A stretch of 23,309 nt of DNA from Ruminococcaceae bacterium UBA2656 (GTDB taxonomy: Bacteria > Bacillota > Clostridia > Oscillospirales > Acutalibacteraceae), in NCBI GenBank assembly GCA_002359465.1, contig DENA01000018.1, positions 27,828-51,136 of the forward strand. The letters run 5' to 3'. Positions within the stretch are counted from its first letter, which is position 1, and each line of letters starts with the position of its first letter. The position numbers and the translations under genes are program-made. The notes under the pieces are model-generated. The model did no database searches. It was not told the origin of the DNA and saw only the letters and a program-made list of their open reading frames with translations. Shown one piece after another: positions 14,928 through 22,182 of this stretch.

Positions 14928-16814
14928 ATGAATTTTACATCGAAAAAATCGGTTCTCCTTTCTGCAGTCGCAATTCTTCTTCTTCAGGCGGTCGGATTCC
15001 TGTTTCATTTCCAAGGGCTGGGCGGCTTTCTTTATTCAGCAATCGGGAGCGTTGTCATTGTTTTGGCTGCCGATATGCTGTTTGGGAAAACCCGCGGGAA
15101 TTCGCAGCCGGCCGCTCAACAAACCTATGGAAAGGAAGAACTGGGCGAGCAGCTTTTTCAGGTCGCTGAAACCATGGGCTTTGATTCCCAGCAGCTGATC
15201 TGGCTTTCGAAGGATAATATGAAAACTTTTGAAAAAGTTGCCAGAATTTCCTATGAAATTGAAAAACTCAGCGAGCAGAACGCGGCCAGCTCGGAAGAGA
15301 TCAATGCAAGCATTAACGAACTTGTCGGCGCCTGCACCAGCTTGAATTCCGGGGTTATAAAAATTGAGGATCATTCAAAGACCTCAATCGAAATGCTGGA
15401 GAAAAACGAGCAGACCATCCGGAGCATTGGAAGTTTCATCCTTGACCTCACGTCGGTGATCAAGGTTGCTTCCGACAGCAATCTGGAGCTCCAGCAGTCT
15501 TCCAGAAAGATTAATGAAATCGTGGATTATATTCGGAAAATTTCAAGTCAGACCAACCTTCTCGCGCTGAATGCCGCCATAGAAGCCGCCCGCGCGGGGG
15601 AGGCCGGAAAGGGCTTTTCCGTTGTCGCCGGAGAAATCAGGAGGCTTGCCGTGCAGACGGATGATGCAATTTCCGTCATTGAAGGCGTGGTCAAGAATAT
15701 TGTCGATAAGATAGGAACATCCAATATGGCAATGACCGAGATCGGCGGCAAGATGAAAAATGTCGACGGAATCGTCAGCGAGTCTTCACAGATTATTCAG
15801 GAAATCAGTTCCATTCTGAAGGATGTTCAAAACGAGATTTCCGGTCTTACCGGGGAATCGCTGATGCAGAAGAATACGGCTGCGGAAATTGAAAAGGCTG
15901 TTGAAAATGTCGCCGCGGCCGTACAGGAAACCCATGATGTATCCTGCTCCGCCATACAGATGGTAAATGTGCAGCAGAAGAAAAATGAAACAATTCTTTC
16001 CTTCTGTAACAAAATCGGAGAAACGGCAGAAATGCTGCAAAAGGACGCAATGTACTTTAAAAAGGAAGACGAAATCATATTCGGCGTCAATCCCTTTGTC
16101 GAGCCTGAACGCATCCGGAAAACCTATGTTCCGATTTTGGAACGGGTGTGCGCCAGCGTGGGGCTGAAATGCCGCACCCTGATTGTCAGAAGCTATGACG
16201 CACTGAGTGAAAGCGTGGACAAGGGAATTATCGATATCGGGTGGTTTTCACCTTTTGCCTATGTCAACGCACATGAAAAGTGCGGGGCGAATGTGCTGGT
16301 TACGCCGAAGGTGCAGGGCCGCTGTTCCTACAACGGGTATATTGTCGCCCGCAAGGACGGCAGGGTCCATTCCATCAATGATTTGCAGGGAAAGTCATTT
16401 GCCTATGTGGATGAGAAAAGCGCCTCCGGCTATCTGTATGCCCGGGACATGATCAAACAGAATCATATGGACCCCGATTCCATTTTTGAGAAGGTCATGT
16501 TTTTAGGCAACCATAATAATGTGGTAAATGCCGTTCTGGCCGGAGAGGTGGACGCGGGCGCAACTTATGACGAGGTCTACAATCAGGCGCACGCAGACGG
16601 ACTGTTTACAGATCAGCTGATTATCGTCGCCCGCACGGAGGAAATACCCAAAGACGCGCTGGCTGCCAGAAAGGATATGCCCGCAGCGCTTATGGATAAG
16701 CTCAGTACGGCCTTCGTGGAGTTCAATGATTACAGCGGAATTGACACCACGGTCCAGGGGTTTGTTAAAAATGAGGACAAGGCCTACGATATTATCAGAA
16801 GGCTGAATCATTAA
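14928..16814 (+). CDS. Methyl-accepting chemotaxis protein with C-terminal PhnD-like binding domain
   Basis: This 628-residue protein has two adjacent membrane segments (about 8-28 and 33-51) with only a few residues between them, so there is no extracellular sensor. A long coiled-coil signalling domain follows, with its conserved hairpin tip ([17 protein letters not shown], about 208-224). From about residue 382 to the end is a domain like PhnD phosphonate/phosphite-binding proteins: [44 protein letters not shown]. With a membrane hairpin the binding domain would face the cytoplasm. Chemoreceptors couple to CheA/CheW to control motility; ligand here may be an intracellular phosphorus compound or another small anion (inference). 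GAGGCGG precedes the ATG. It stands alone after a consensus promoter. Confidence 0.9.
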   Translation: MNFTSKKSVLLSAVAILLLQAVGFLFHFQGLGGFLYSAIGSVVIVLAADMLFGKTRGNSQPAAQQTYGKEELGEQLFQVAETMGFDSQQLIWLSKDNMKTFEKVARISYEIEKLSEQNAASSEEINASINELVGACTSLNSGVIKIEDHSKTSIEMLEKNEQTIRSIGSFILDLTSVIKVASDSNLELQQSSRKINEIVDYIRKISSQTNLLALNAAIEAARAGEAGKGFSVVAGEIRRLAVQTDDAISVIEGVVKNIVDKIGTSNMAMTEIGGKMKNVDGIVSESSQIIQEISSILKDVQNEISGLTGESLMQKNTAAEIEKAVENVAAAVQETHDVSCSAIQMVNVQQKKNETILSFCNKIGETAEMLQKDAMYFKKEDEIIFGVNPFVEPERIRKTYVPILERVCASVGLKCRTLIVRSYDALSESVDKGIIDIGWFSPFAYVNAHEKCGANVLVTPKVQGRCSYNGYIVARKDGRVHSINDLQGKSFAYVDEKSASGYLYARDMIKQNHMDPDSIFEKVMFLGNHNNVVNAVLAGEVDAGATYDEVYNQAHADGLFTDQLIIVARTEEIPKDALAARKDMPAALMDKLSTAFVEFNDYSGIDTTVQGFVKNEDKAYDIIRRLNH

Positions 16815-16839
16815 TCTTCGGATTTTACAATATAAAGCA

Positions 16840-16874
16840 GTGTTTCTCCCCCGCCTGTGGCGGGGGAGAAACAC
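16840..16874. repeat. GC-rich hairpin repeat, copy 2
   Basis: A perfect inverted repeat with 16-base arms (16840-16855 and 16859-16874) and loop TGT. It shares the arm core TTTCTCCCCCGCC with copy 1 at 2197-2233. It lies 26 bases after the chemoreceptor stop and may end that transcript, though no T-run follows. Confidence 0.7.
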
Positions 16875-16945
16875 ATTTAACCTCCAATCGTAGACGATTG
16901 CTGTAATTTTTCCATTTTCTTGATTAGTTTACATAATTTTCAGTA

Positions 16946-16974
16946 TTGTCATCTTCCTGCATTGGTGTTACGAT
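16946..16974 (+). promoter_or_regulatory. Probable promoter of the CAP-domain gene
   Basis: TTGTCA (16946-16951), a 17-base spacer, TACGAT (16969-16974). The match is moderate. It lies about 65 bases before the start codon. Confidence 0.45.
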
Positions 16975-16987
16975 AAATGCAAGAAAA

Positions 16988-17003
16988 GTTACAAATCTGT
17001 AAC
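16988..17003 (+). promoter_or_regulatory. Inverted repeat in the CAP-gene leader, possible operator
   Basis: GTTACA-AATC-TGTAAC lies just after the predicted transcription start. A 6-base perfect dyad there could bind a dimeric repressor. The regulator is not known. Confidence 0.35.
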
Positions 17004-17039
17004 ATTTCAAAATCGAGAAGCATGAAAAGGAGATAATAC

Positions 17040-18023
17040 ATGAAAACGAAAATACTTGCATTAATCGCATGTGTGCTTATGTCAGGTACGGCCGGCGCAA
17101 TTGTCAACAGCGGCAATACAGCGTCTGCACCAAGCAAAAGCACCGCTACAAGTACCGTTTCTGTCGATTCTCAGACAGCGTCCGGTCAGGCGGAAGAAGT
17201 AAAAAGTGCGGCACCGGCGGCAAACACACAGGAAACAGGCAGTAATACTGTTGCCGATATTGTTAAATCCGGCACTTCAAGCGTTTGCCCGAAGACATCC
17301 GCTTCAAATGGAACAGTTGCAGGCACAAACTCTACAAACTGCAAGGTTGGCAACAGCTGCAGCAGCAACCCGGTTTGCAGCGTTGGAAATGGCTGTGTGA
17401 ACAATTCCAATTGCAAGGCCGGCACAACCTGTACAGTAAAAACCAATTGCCTTACTTCCGTAAACTCTGCGAACGGAACCAAATATCAGATCACCATCGG
17501 CGGCAAGACGTATAATTACTGCCCCAAAACCAATTCAGGTTCCAGCTCCAAACCAAGCTCAAGTTCCAAGCCGAGCTCTGCCCCTGGCACAGGCTCTCAG
17601 GGGAACACCTCAAGCACACCGTCTTCTACAGGCGGCAGCTATGCTTCCTTCCAGAATCAGGTTGTTCAGCTGGTTAATCAGGAGAGAGCCGCAAACGGGC
17701 TCAAGCCGCTTACAGTAAATTCGCTCCTGACCAAAACAGCGACTCTGAAGTCGGAGGATATGGCCAAACTGAACTATTTTGACCATCAGTCTCCCACGTA
17801 CGGTTCTCCGTTTGATATGATGAAGCAATACGGAATCAGCTACAGAACCGCAGGAGAAAATATTGCAATGGGCCAGACAACCCCGCAGCAGGTCATGCAG
17901 GGCTGGATGAATTCCCCGGGCCACAGAGCGAACATTCTGAATTCCTCCTTTACGCAAATTGGTGTGGGTATTGCCAAAAACGCGCAGGGCCGCTACATTT
18001 GGACCCAGCAGTTTATTGGCTGA
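17040..18023 (+). CDS. Secreted CAP/SCP-domain protein with periodic cysteine array
   Basis: This 327-residue exported protein has a signal peptide (basic MKTK, hydrophobic core, cleavage near residue 20). A low-complexity Ser/Thr/Ala region follows to about residue 80, then a cysteine-rich segment. In it, Cys101, 107, 113, 119, 125, 131 and 137 are spaced exactly six apart; Cys83 and Cys161 flank the array. A Ser/Pro/Lys linker (165-200) leads to a C-terminal CAP domain (about 204-327) of the YkwD type: LVNQERAANGL, YFDHQSP, GENIAMG, WMNSPGHRANIL, and a final WTQQFIG. CAP domains in spore-formers occur in secreted or spore-associated proteins without a settled biochemical role. AAGGAGAT precedes the ATG. 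Transcription is probably monocistronic. Confidence 0.9.
   Translation: MKTKILALIACVLMSGTAGAIVNSGNTASAPSKSTATSTVSVDSQTASGQAEEVKSAAPAANTQETGSNTVADIVKSGTSSVCPKTSASNGTVAGTNSTNCKVGNSCSSNPVCSVGNGCVNNSNCKAGTTCTVKTNCLTSVNSANGTKYQITIGGKTYNYCPKTNSGSSSKPSSSSKPSSAPGTGSQGNTSSTPSSTGGSYASFQNQVVQLVNQERAANGLKPLTVNSLLTKTATLKSEDMAKLNYFDHQSPTYGSPFDMMKQYGISYRTAGENIAMGQTTPQQVMQGWMNSPGHRANILNSSFTQIGVGIAKNAQGRYIWTQQFIG
17340..17450 (+). repeat. 12-residue coding repeat with cysteine every six residues
   Basis: Three 36-base units plus a final Cys codon encode two alternating hexads: Cys-[KS]-[VA]-Gly-[NT]-x, then a more variable Cys-x-x-[NK]-x-x. The DNA units have diverged at synonymous and non-synonymous sites, so this is an old, apparently retained protein repeat. 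Confidence 0.8.
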
Positions 18024-18055
18024 CAGATTGATTCATTCTATCACTTTATCATGAT

Positions 18056-18089
18056 AAGAAGGCTGCCTGAAACCGGCAGCCTTCTTTTT
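18056..18089 (+). terminator. Intrinsic terminator of the CAP-domain gene
   Basis: A perfect 12-base stem (AAGAAGGCTGCC with its complement), a 7-base loop and a run of five T: a classic intrinsic terminator 33 bases after the stop. Confidence 0.9.
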
Positions 18090-18148
18090 GTGCTGCCGTG
18101 GAACTTGTCCGCAAAACGTTGGAACAAGAGAGGAGGTATCGTCATACA

Positions 18149-18226
18149 GTGATTACTGGAGGCCTGGACAACGATCTGAGAGGGAAAGTTGAAAAGGTTT
18201 TCCACAGGAGGAGTGAATATGGATAA
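18149..18226 (+). CDS. Possible 25-residue leader peptide
   Basis: A GTG-started frame (VITGGLDNDLRGK...) has the strong AGGAGGT box 12 bases upstream and ends 8 bases inside the next gene. It is charged and soluble. The overlap would fit translational coupling to the membrane protein at 18219. The GTG start, long spacing and very small size make this uncertain. The AGGAGG could be coincidental. Confidence 0.2.
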   Translation: MITGGLDNDLRGKVEKVFHRRSEYG

Positions 18227-18509
18227 TTTTTTCACTTGGGAAACGCTGGCCACTTTTGCAGGATGTGCAGCGGCGACAGCGCTCATTACCCAGTTCGTTA
18301 AAAGTGCATCGTTTTTAAAAAATATTGCCACACAGTGGGTGTCCTATTTCATTGCCATTATCCTTTTGCTGGGGGCAACGTATTTTACCGGCGCGCTGAC
18401 TTGGTCTACAGGCACATTGATTCCCTTTAACGCAGTGGTTGTTGCCCTGAGTGCCAATGGGGCGTATTCCGCCGTGTTAAGGGCAACCGGAAACAAAGAA
18501 AACAAATAG
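18219..18509 (+). CDS. Small holin-like membrane protein of unknown function
   Basis: This 96-residue protein has about three hydrophobic stretches (near 8-25, 36-57 and 65-85) and a short lysine-rich C terminus (NKENK). Size and layout resemble phage-type holins, but I see no family motif and there is no endolysin or other phage gene nearby. ATG 18219 (MDNFFTW) follows AGGAGG with 7 bases spacing; an in-frame ATG ten codons upstream has no ribosome binding site. It stands alone between two terminators. Confidence 0.6.
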   Translation: MDNFFTWETLATFAGCAAATALITQFVKSASFLKNIATQWVSYFIAIILLLGATYFTGALTWSTGTLIPFNAVVVALSANGAYSAVLRATGNKENK

Positions 18510-18534
18510 ACTGATCATATTTTATTTAGGAAAG

Positions 18535-18574
18535 GGATGCTCTCTCAGCCGTTTGTTCAGCTGGGAGAGCATCC
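18535..18574 (+). terminator. Intrinsic terminator after the holin-like gene
   Basis: A 15-base stem GGATGCTCTCTCAGC pairs with 18560-18574 (one G-T wobble) around a 10-base loop, followed by TGTTTT. Confidence 0.82.
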
Positions 18575-18822
18575 TGTTTTGGCTTTCAGTCATTTAAACC
18601 TTGTTGAAAACCAAATATTATCGCCACGCCGGGAGGGGGCGGTAATTAATCAAAATTCATTATATTGCTAAGTGAAAACAGCTTTTAAACAGTTGTAAAC
18701 ACCTACGCAACAGCATATATAAAAATGAAGACAAAACAGGAATGTCAGTCGAGTTTTGCGCAGAAAAACGGGTACGGACAGGAAGGCGGTCAATTCTTTG
18801 CGGGGAAAAGGAACGCGTCAAT
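18575..18822. other. AT-rich non-coding region before the sugar dehydratase gene
   Basis: No convincing gene is visible. The region holds a GC-rich patch near 18621-18643 in otherwise AT-rich DNA, and the predicted promoter at 18693-18721. An in-frame ATG at 18742 lies only about 15 bases after the likely transcription start and lacks a properly spaced ribosome binding site, so this part is treated as leader. Confidence 0.5.
18693..18721 (+). promoter_or_regulatory. Probable promoter of the CDP-glucose dehydratase gene
   Basis: TTGTAA (18693-18698), a 17-base spacer, TATATA (18716-18721). Predicted transcription would begin near 18728. Confidence 0.55.
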
Positions 18823-19983
18823 ATGCTTTTGGAAACGGGGGAAGACGCCATGGAAGAAATGGCAATCGATTTAAAAAAAATGTTCGGGGGTTTTTACCGC
18901 GGCAGGAATATACTGGTGACAGGTCATACAGGATTTAAGGGTTCCTGGCTTTGCCTGTGGATCTATCTGATGGGAGCGAGAGTCACCGGCTACGCGCTTG
19001 ACCCCGCGACGGACCGGGACAATTTTGTTTTGTGCGGTTTACGGCACAGAATGGTTGACATCCGCGGCGACATCCGCGACGAAGCAAGGCTGAAACAGGT
19101 ATTCGATCTGTATGAGCCTGAGATTGTGTTTCATCTTGCCGCCCAGCCCATTGTCCGCCGCTCCTATGAAATTCCGGAGGAGACCTTTGAAACCAATGTG
19201 CTGGGAACTGTCCGGGTGCTGGAGAATATCTGCCTTTCGCACACGGTAAAGACGGGGGTAATGGTCACATCGGACAAATGCTACGAAAACAGGGAACAGC
19301 TTTGGGGATACCGCGAAGGGGATATGCTGGGCGGATACGACCCGTACAGCGCCAGCAAGGGCTGTGCGGAGCTTGTTACGGCTTCTTACCGGAACTCCTT
19401 TTTCAATGCCCGATCGGGGAAATATTCCGGGAAATACATTTCATCCGTCCGTGCAGGTAATGTGATCGGCGGCGGGGACTGGTCGCAAGACAGGCTTATT
19501 CCAGACTGCATCCGCGCCCTGCAGCTGCACCGTCCGATAGAAATCCGGAATCCGGAATCCGTACGCCCGTGGCAGCATGTTTTAGAGCCACTTTACGGTT
19601 ATCTTCTGTTGGCCTATAAAATGACGGAGCAAGGCACACGATACACAGGCTCATGGAATTTCGGCCCCGATTTTGAATCGACCGTTCCGGTGGGCAGGGT
19701 GGCCGATATGCTGGTATCTCTATGGGGAGGAGGGGAATGGGAGGATTGCTCCGAACATATAGCGCTCCATGAAGCTTCATTACTGAGCCTTGACTGCACA
19801 AAGGCGAAAACCTTTCTGGGCTGGAAGCCTCGCATGGATCTGCGGCAGGCGCTGGAATACACTGTGGAGTGGTACCGGACTTTCCGCAGGGAGGACGTTT
19901 ATCCCCTTTGCAGAAGACAGATTGCCGCGTACTGTGCGGCGTGCATGTCCGCCGGGGAAAATTCAGAGCCACAGGGCTTATAA
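18823..19983 (+). CDS. rfbG: CDP-glucose 4,6-dehydratase
   Basis: This short-chain dehydrogenase/reductase-type protein removes water from CDP-glucose to give CDP-4-keto-6-deoxyglucose, the precursor of 3,6-dideoxyhexoses and related surface sugars. Visible features are the Rossmann motif VTGHTGFKGSW, FHLAAQPIVRRSYE, TSDKCYENRE, catalytic YDPYSASKG (YxxxK), RAGNVIGGGDW, RPWQHVLEPLYGY and WNFGP, all matching RfbG closely. Family length is about 360. Start 18823 (386 residues) has AAAAGGA 10 bases upstream; 18850 (377 residues) with GGGGGA upstream is a good alternative, and homology begins only near 18880. The usual partners, the CDP-glucose synthase (rfbF) and rfbH, are not in the window, and the gene stands alone between terminators. 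Confidence 0.92.
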   Translation: MLLETGEDAMEEMAIDLKKMFGGFYRGRNILVTGHTGFKGSWLCLWIYLMGARVTGYALDPATDRDNFVLCGLRHRMVDIRGDIRDEARLKQVFDLYEPEIVFHLAAQPIVRRSYEIPEETFETNVLGTVRVLENICLSHTVKTGVMVTSDKCYENREQLWGYREGDMLGGYDPYSASKGCAELVTASYRNSFFNARSGKYSGKYISSVRAGNVIGGGDWSQDRLIPDCIRALQLHRPIEIRNPESVRPWQHVLEPLYGYLLLAYKMTEQGTRYTGSWNFGPDFESTVPVGRVADMLVSLWGGGEWEDCSEHIALHEASLLSLDCTKAKTFLGWKPRMDLRQALEYTVEWYRTFRREDVYPLCRRQIAAYCAACMSAGENSEPQGL

Positions 19984-19994
19984 TATAAAAAAGC

Positions 19995-20029
19995 AGAGGT
20001 CTGAAAAGCAATTCGCTTTTCAGACCTCT
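19995..20029. terminator. Bidirectional intrinsic terminator
   Basis: A perfect 15-base stem AGAGGTCTGAAAAGC with its complement and a 5-base loop. T-rich sequence follows on the plus strand, and an A-run precedes it (T-run on the minus strand). It serves the convergent genes ending at 19983 and 20058. Confidence 0.88.
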
Positions 20030-20057
20030 TTCATAAATTTTCGGGAATTACTCCACG

Positions 20058-20432
20058 CTACATGACTCTAACGGGAAAGACCGCATCGACAATGCCGATG
20101 ACCAGAGCACCCAGAATGGCGCCGATAATGGAAACGCTCATACCGGGAACCAAAAACTGCGCGACATAGATAATGATTGCGGATATAATAAATCCTTTCA
20201 ATCCTTTCCCAAAGGGAGCCGCGTCAACCTTCATCATCTTTTCCACCAGATAGTCAATAACGCTGATCACCACTGCAGCAAGCAGGAATGACCATAAACC
20301 GCGGATGGAAAAGCCCGGGGTCAAAAACGATACAATTGCAAGAACGACCGCTGTAATGATCATTCTGCCAAACCAGCGGAGAAATTCCGAACCGGTTGAA
20401 TGCTCAGTTTCCATATGCCCTTCGTGTGTCAT
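20058..20432 (-). CDS. Phage-holin-4-like small membrane protein
   Basis: This 124-residue protein has a charged, His/Glu-rich N terminus (about 1-22) and four hydrophobic segments (about 24-42, 46-62, 82-98, 101-118). The repeated glycine-rich pattern IGAILGALVIGIVDAVFP and the overall spacing resemble the family annotated as mycobacterial phage holin superfamily IV (PF04020), common in chromosomes without phage. Its role in such bacteria is not known. The ATG at 20432 has AGGAGGG 8 bases upstream. No neighbouring gene on this strand is close enough to suggest an operon. Confidence 0.8.
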   Translation of the reverse strand: MTHEGHMETEHSTGSEFLRWFGRMIITAVVLAIVSFLTPGFSIRGLWSFLLAAVVISVIDYLVEKMMKVDAAPFGKGLKGFIISAIIIYVAQFLVPGMSVSIIGAILGALVIGIVDAVFPVRVM

Positions 20433-20634
20433 TTATTTATCCCTCCTGTGCCGCACACAAAATAGATTTGGTACGGACAGATATAGTTTTAGCTGAATAT
20501 GGCCGTGCTATCCTTTTTAGCGGCTGACAGTTATTGTTAAACATTGAAATTTGCTATTGAAAAATTGCAGGTGCGTTAATCACACAATTCTGCCGCCAAC
20601 ATAATTATGGTATAAATAATTCTTTGGTGGGTGA

Positions 20635-21252
20635 TTGAATTTGTACCTGATATCTGTATTATTATTCGCGCTGTCGGCCAACCTTGACAATTTTACAGTG
20701 GCAATTACCTTTGGAATGAGAAAAATCAAGCTGAATTTTTTCATTAATTTTCTGATTGCCGTTATTACGGGGGTCGGTACTTTCCTTTCCATGTCAATTG
20801 GCCGGGTTATCGGTCAATTTTTTTCTGCATCGGTATCCAATACGCTTGGCAGTGTCATACTGATTCTGATCGGCGTCTGGTTTCTGAAGGATTTTTTTAA
20901 AAAACCGCGGGAGAATAAGGAATGTCAGACAAAAGAAAAAGTAAATCTTAATACGATGCTGGAAGATCCTGAAACAGCGGATCTGGACAGATCCGGAACC
21001 ATTGATGCGGGGGAATCCGCTATTCTAGCCCTTGCGCTGACCATTAATAATTTCGGCATGGGCGTCGGCGCAAGCATATCGGGGCTGAACATAGGCGCTA
21101 CGACGATTTTCACATTTTTAATCAGTATGGTTTCGATCACCGTAGGATACCGCGTGGGGAAAAGCTGCATCCCAAAATCGCTTTGCAGGTTTGTTCCTCT
21201 GATATCCGGGGGCATTGTTATCGCGCTTGGAATCTTTGAAATGCTGATCTGA
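20635..21252 (+). CDS. ytaF: YtaF-type sporulation membrane protein (MntP-like fold)
   Basis: This protein of about 205 residues has six likely membrane segments in two halves. Each half begins with the related motif FALSANLDNFTVAITFG and LALTINNFGMGVGASISG. Between them is a hydrophilic loop with DLDRSGTIDAGESA, an EF-hand-like acidic stretch typical of YtaF proteins. The family resembles MntP cation exporters and is tied to sporulation in Bacillus; the transported ion is not known. The start is non-ATG: TTG at 20635 or, with better spacing from GGTGGGTGA, TTG at 20641. A GerA-family gene follows 0.9 kb downstream, in keeping with a spore-forming host. Confidence 0.85.
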   Translation: MNLYLISVLLFALSANLDNFTVAITFGMRKIKLNFFINFLIAVITGVGTFLSMSIGRVIGQFFSASVSNTLGSVILILIGVWFLKDFFKKPRENKECQTKEKVNLNTMLEDPETADLDRSGTIDAGESAILALALTINNFGMGVGASISGLNIGATTIFTFLISMVSITVGYRVGKSCIPKSLCRFVPLISGGIVIALGIFEMLI

Positions 21253-21267
21253 TCGGCGCGCTGTTTC

Positions 21268-21297
21268 TTTTTCAGTGAGGTTTCCGTTACTGAAAAA
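21268..21297. terminator. Weak hairpin between convergent genes
   Basis: TTTTTCAGT and ACTGAAAAA form a 9-base, A/T-rich stem with a 12-base loop between the stops at 21252 and 21325. It could terminate either direction, as both ends carry T- or A-runs. The call is tentative. Confidence 0.4.
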
Positions 21298-21324
21298 CAG
21301 AGAATGGCAGTTTCAGATTACTGA

Positions 21325-21990
21325 TTAACCGCCAAGGGTCACATCCTGTTCCTGATACCATTCCAGAGCCTGATAAAACTGTTCGGGGCAGAAATCCGGC
21401 CACAGATCGTCAAGCACATAAATGTCTGCATAAATCGACTGTACGGGCAAAAATCCGCTCAGCCGGCGCCTTCCGCCCCAGCGTATAATCAGGTCTATTC
21501 TTGAAATGTCGGAGGAGGCAATCGTATTTGCCATATTGCCGGTGAAAGCGGCGCCGTTGTTTTTCAGGGAGCAGTTTAGATCCCAGTTCCATCCGTAGTT
21601 TACCAGAAAATTGATTTTCATAAGACCGCGCCCAAACTGCACCCTTTTTGAGTAAGGCAGAAGCTCTTTCGGGAATAACGGGGAATCCGTATTTCCCACA
21701 ATCAGAAGATTGGCGTCCTGGTTCGCAAGCTTCAGAACCGCGTCCACGCAGGCGCTCTGAAACGCTTTTGTCTGAACGGACGGCCGTTTTGTATTATCGA
21801 TGGTAAATCCGTAAAAGGTCATCTCCTGAATCCCGAGCGCAAGGCAGATTTTGTAAAGCTCGAAACCCGGGTCGATGCCAAACTTGTATATATCCTGTTT
21901 CTCGTATCCGTTCTTTTCAGCCCATCGTCTGTTTCCGTCAGGAATAATTCCAATGTGCCGGGGCAGTCTGCTGAAAGATAAATTGTTCAT
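21325..21990 (-). CDS. Divergent cis-prenyltransferase (UppS family)
   Basis: This 221-residue protein is shorter than the usual 240-255 of UppS. It keeps the first catalytic motif IIPDGNRRWA (Asp18) and the late FLPVQSIYADIY and LWPDF motifs. Compared with Escherichia coli UppS, the RTGGEHRIS segment reads RWGGRRRLS (the Glu-His pair becomes Arg-Arg), and the magnesium-binding Glu of YAEL is Asp. The AFSTENWKRP motif reads GFTIDNTKRP, and the central LNYGG reads VNYGW. It is therefore probably a paralogue with altered substrate or chain length, or with weakened activity, and not the housekeeping enzyme. GGAGAAG precedes the ATG. It diverges from the gerA-family gene. Confidence 0.82.
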   Translation of the reverse strand: MNNLSFSRLPRHIGIIPDGNRRWAEKNGYEKQDIYKFGIDPGFELYKICLALGIQEMTFYGFTIDNTKRPSVQTKAFQSACVDAVLKLANQDANLLIVGNTDSPLFPKELLPYSKRVQFGRGLMKINFLVNYGWNWDLNCSLKNNGAAFTGNMANTIASSDISRIDLIIRWGGRRRLSGFLPVQSIYADIYVLDDLWPDFCPEQFYQALEWYQEQDVTLGG

Positions 21991-22063
21991 TTTCTTCTCC
22001 GATTCAAAAAATAATGAATTGCATTTTTAAGAATAGTCTGCATAAATCCGGGATGATTATACG

Positions 22064-22096
22064 GTCAATACTACCCGTTTTACGGGTGGTATTGAC
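22064..22096. promoter_or_regulatory. Long inverted repeat between divergent uppS-like and gerA-like genes
   Basis: 15-base arms (GTCAATACTACCCGT and its complement with one G-T mismatch) surround a TTT loop. Each end carries TATTGAC reading outward, so the dyad supplies a -35-like TTGAC box to both strands. On the minus strand TTGACC is followed after 17 bases by TATGCA, a plausible promoter for the uppS-like gene. No T-run follows either side. Confidence 0.5.
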
Positions 22097-22123
22097 TCGG
22101 AAGGTTTATAAACCCTGTATTTT

Positions 22124-22152
22124 ACATATTTTGTTAAAGGTTATGCATAATA
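22124..22152 (+). promoter_or_regulatory. Sigma-G-like promoter of the germination gene
   Basis: ACATA (22124-22128), a 17-base gap and CATAATA (22146-22152) agree with the forespore sigma-G pattern (-35 GxATA-like, -10 CATnnTA). Germinant receptor operons in Bacillus are transcribed by sigma-G, which supports the call. Confidence 0.5.
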
Positions 22153-22182
22153 AAAGCAAGTGTTTAATACGGAGGGTCAAAT

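Noticed and set aside
18742..18822. N-terminal extension of the CDP-glucose dehydratase from the ATG at 18742
   Set aside because: The extra 27 residues have no homology to the family, no correctly spaced ribosome binding site, and begin only about 15 bases after the predicted transcription start.
18219..20432. A prophage remnant suggested by two holin-like proteins
   Set aside because: No integrase, terminase, capsid, tail, endolysin or attachment-site repeats are present. The two proteins are on opposite strands with a sugar-nucleotide enzyme between them.
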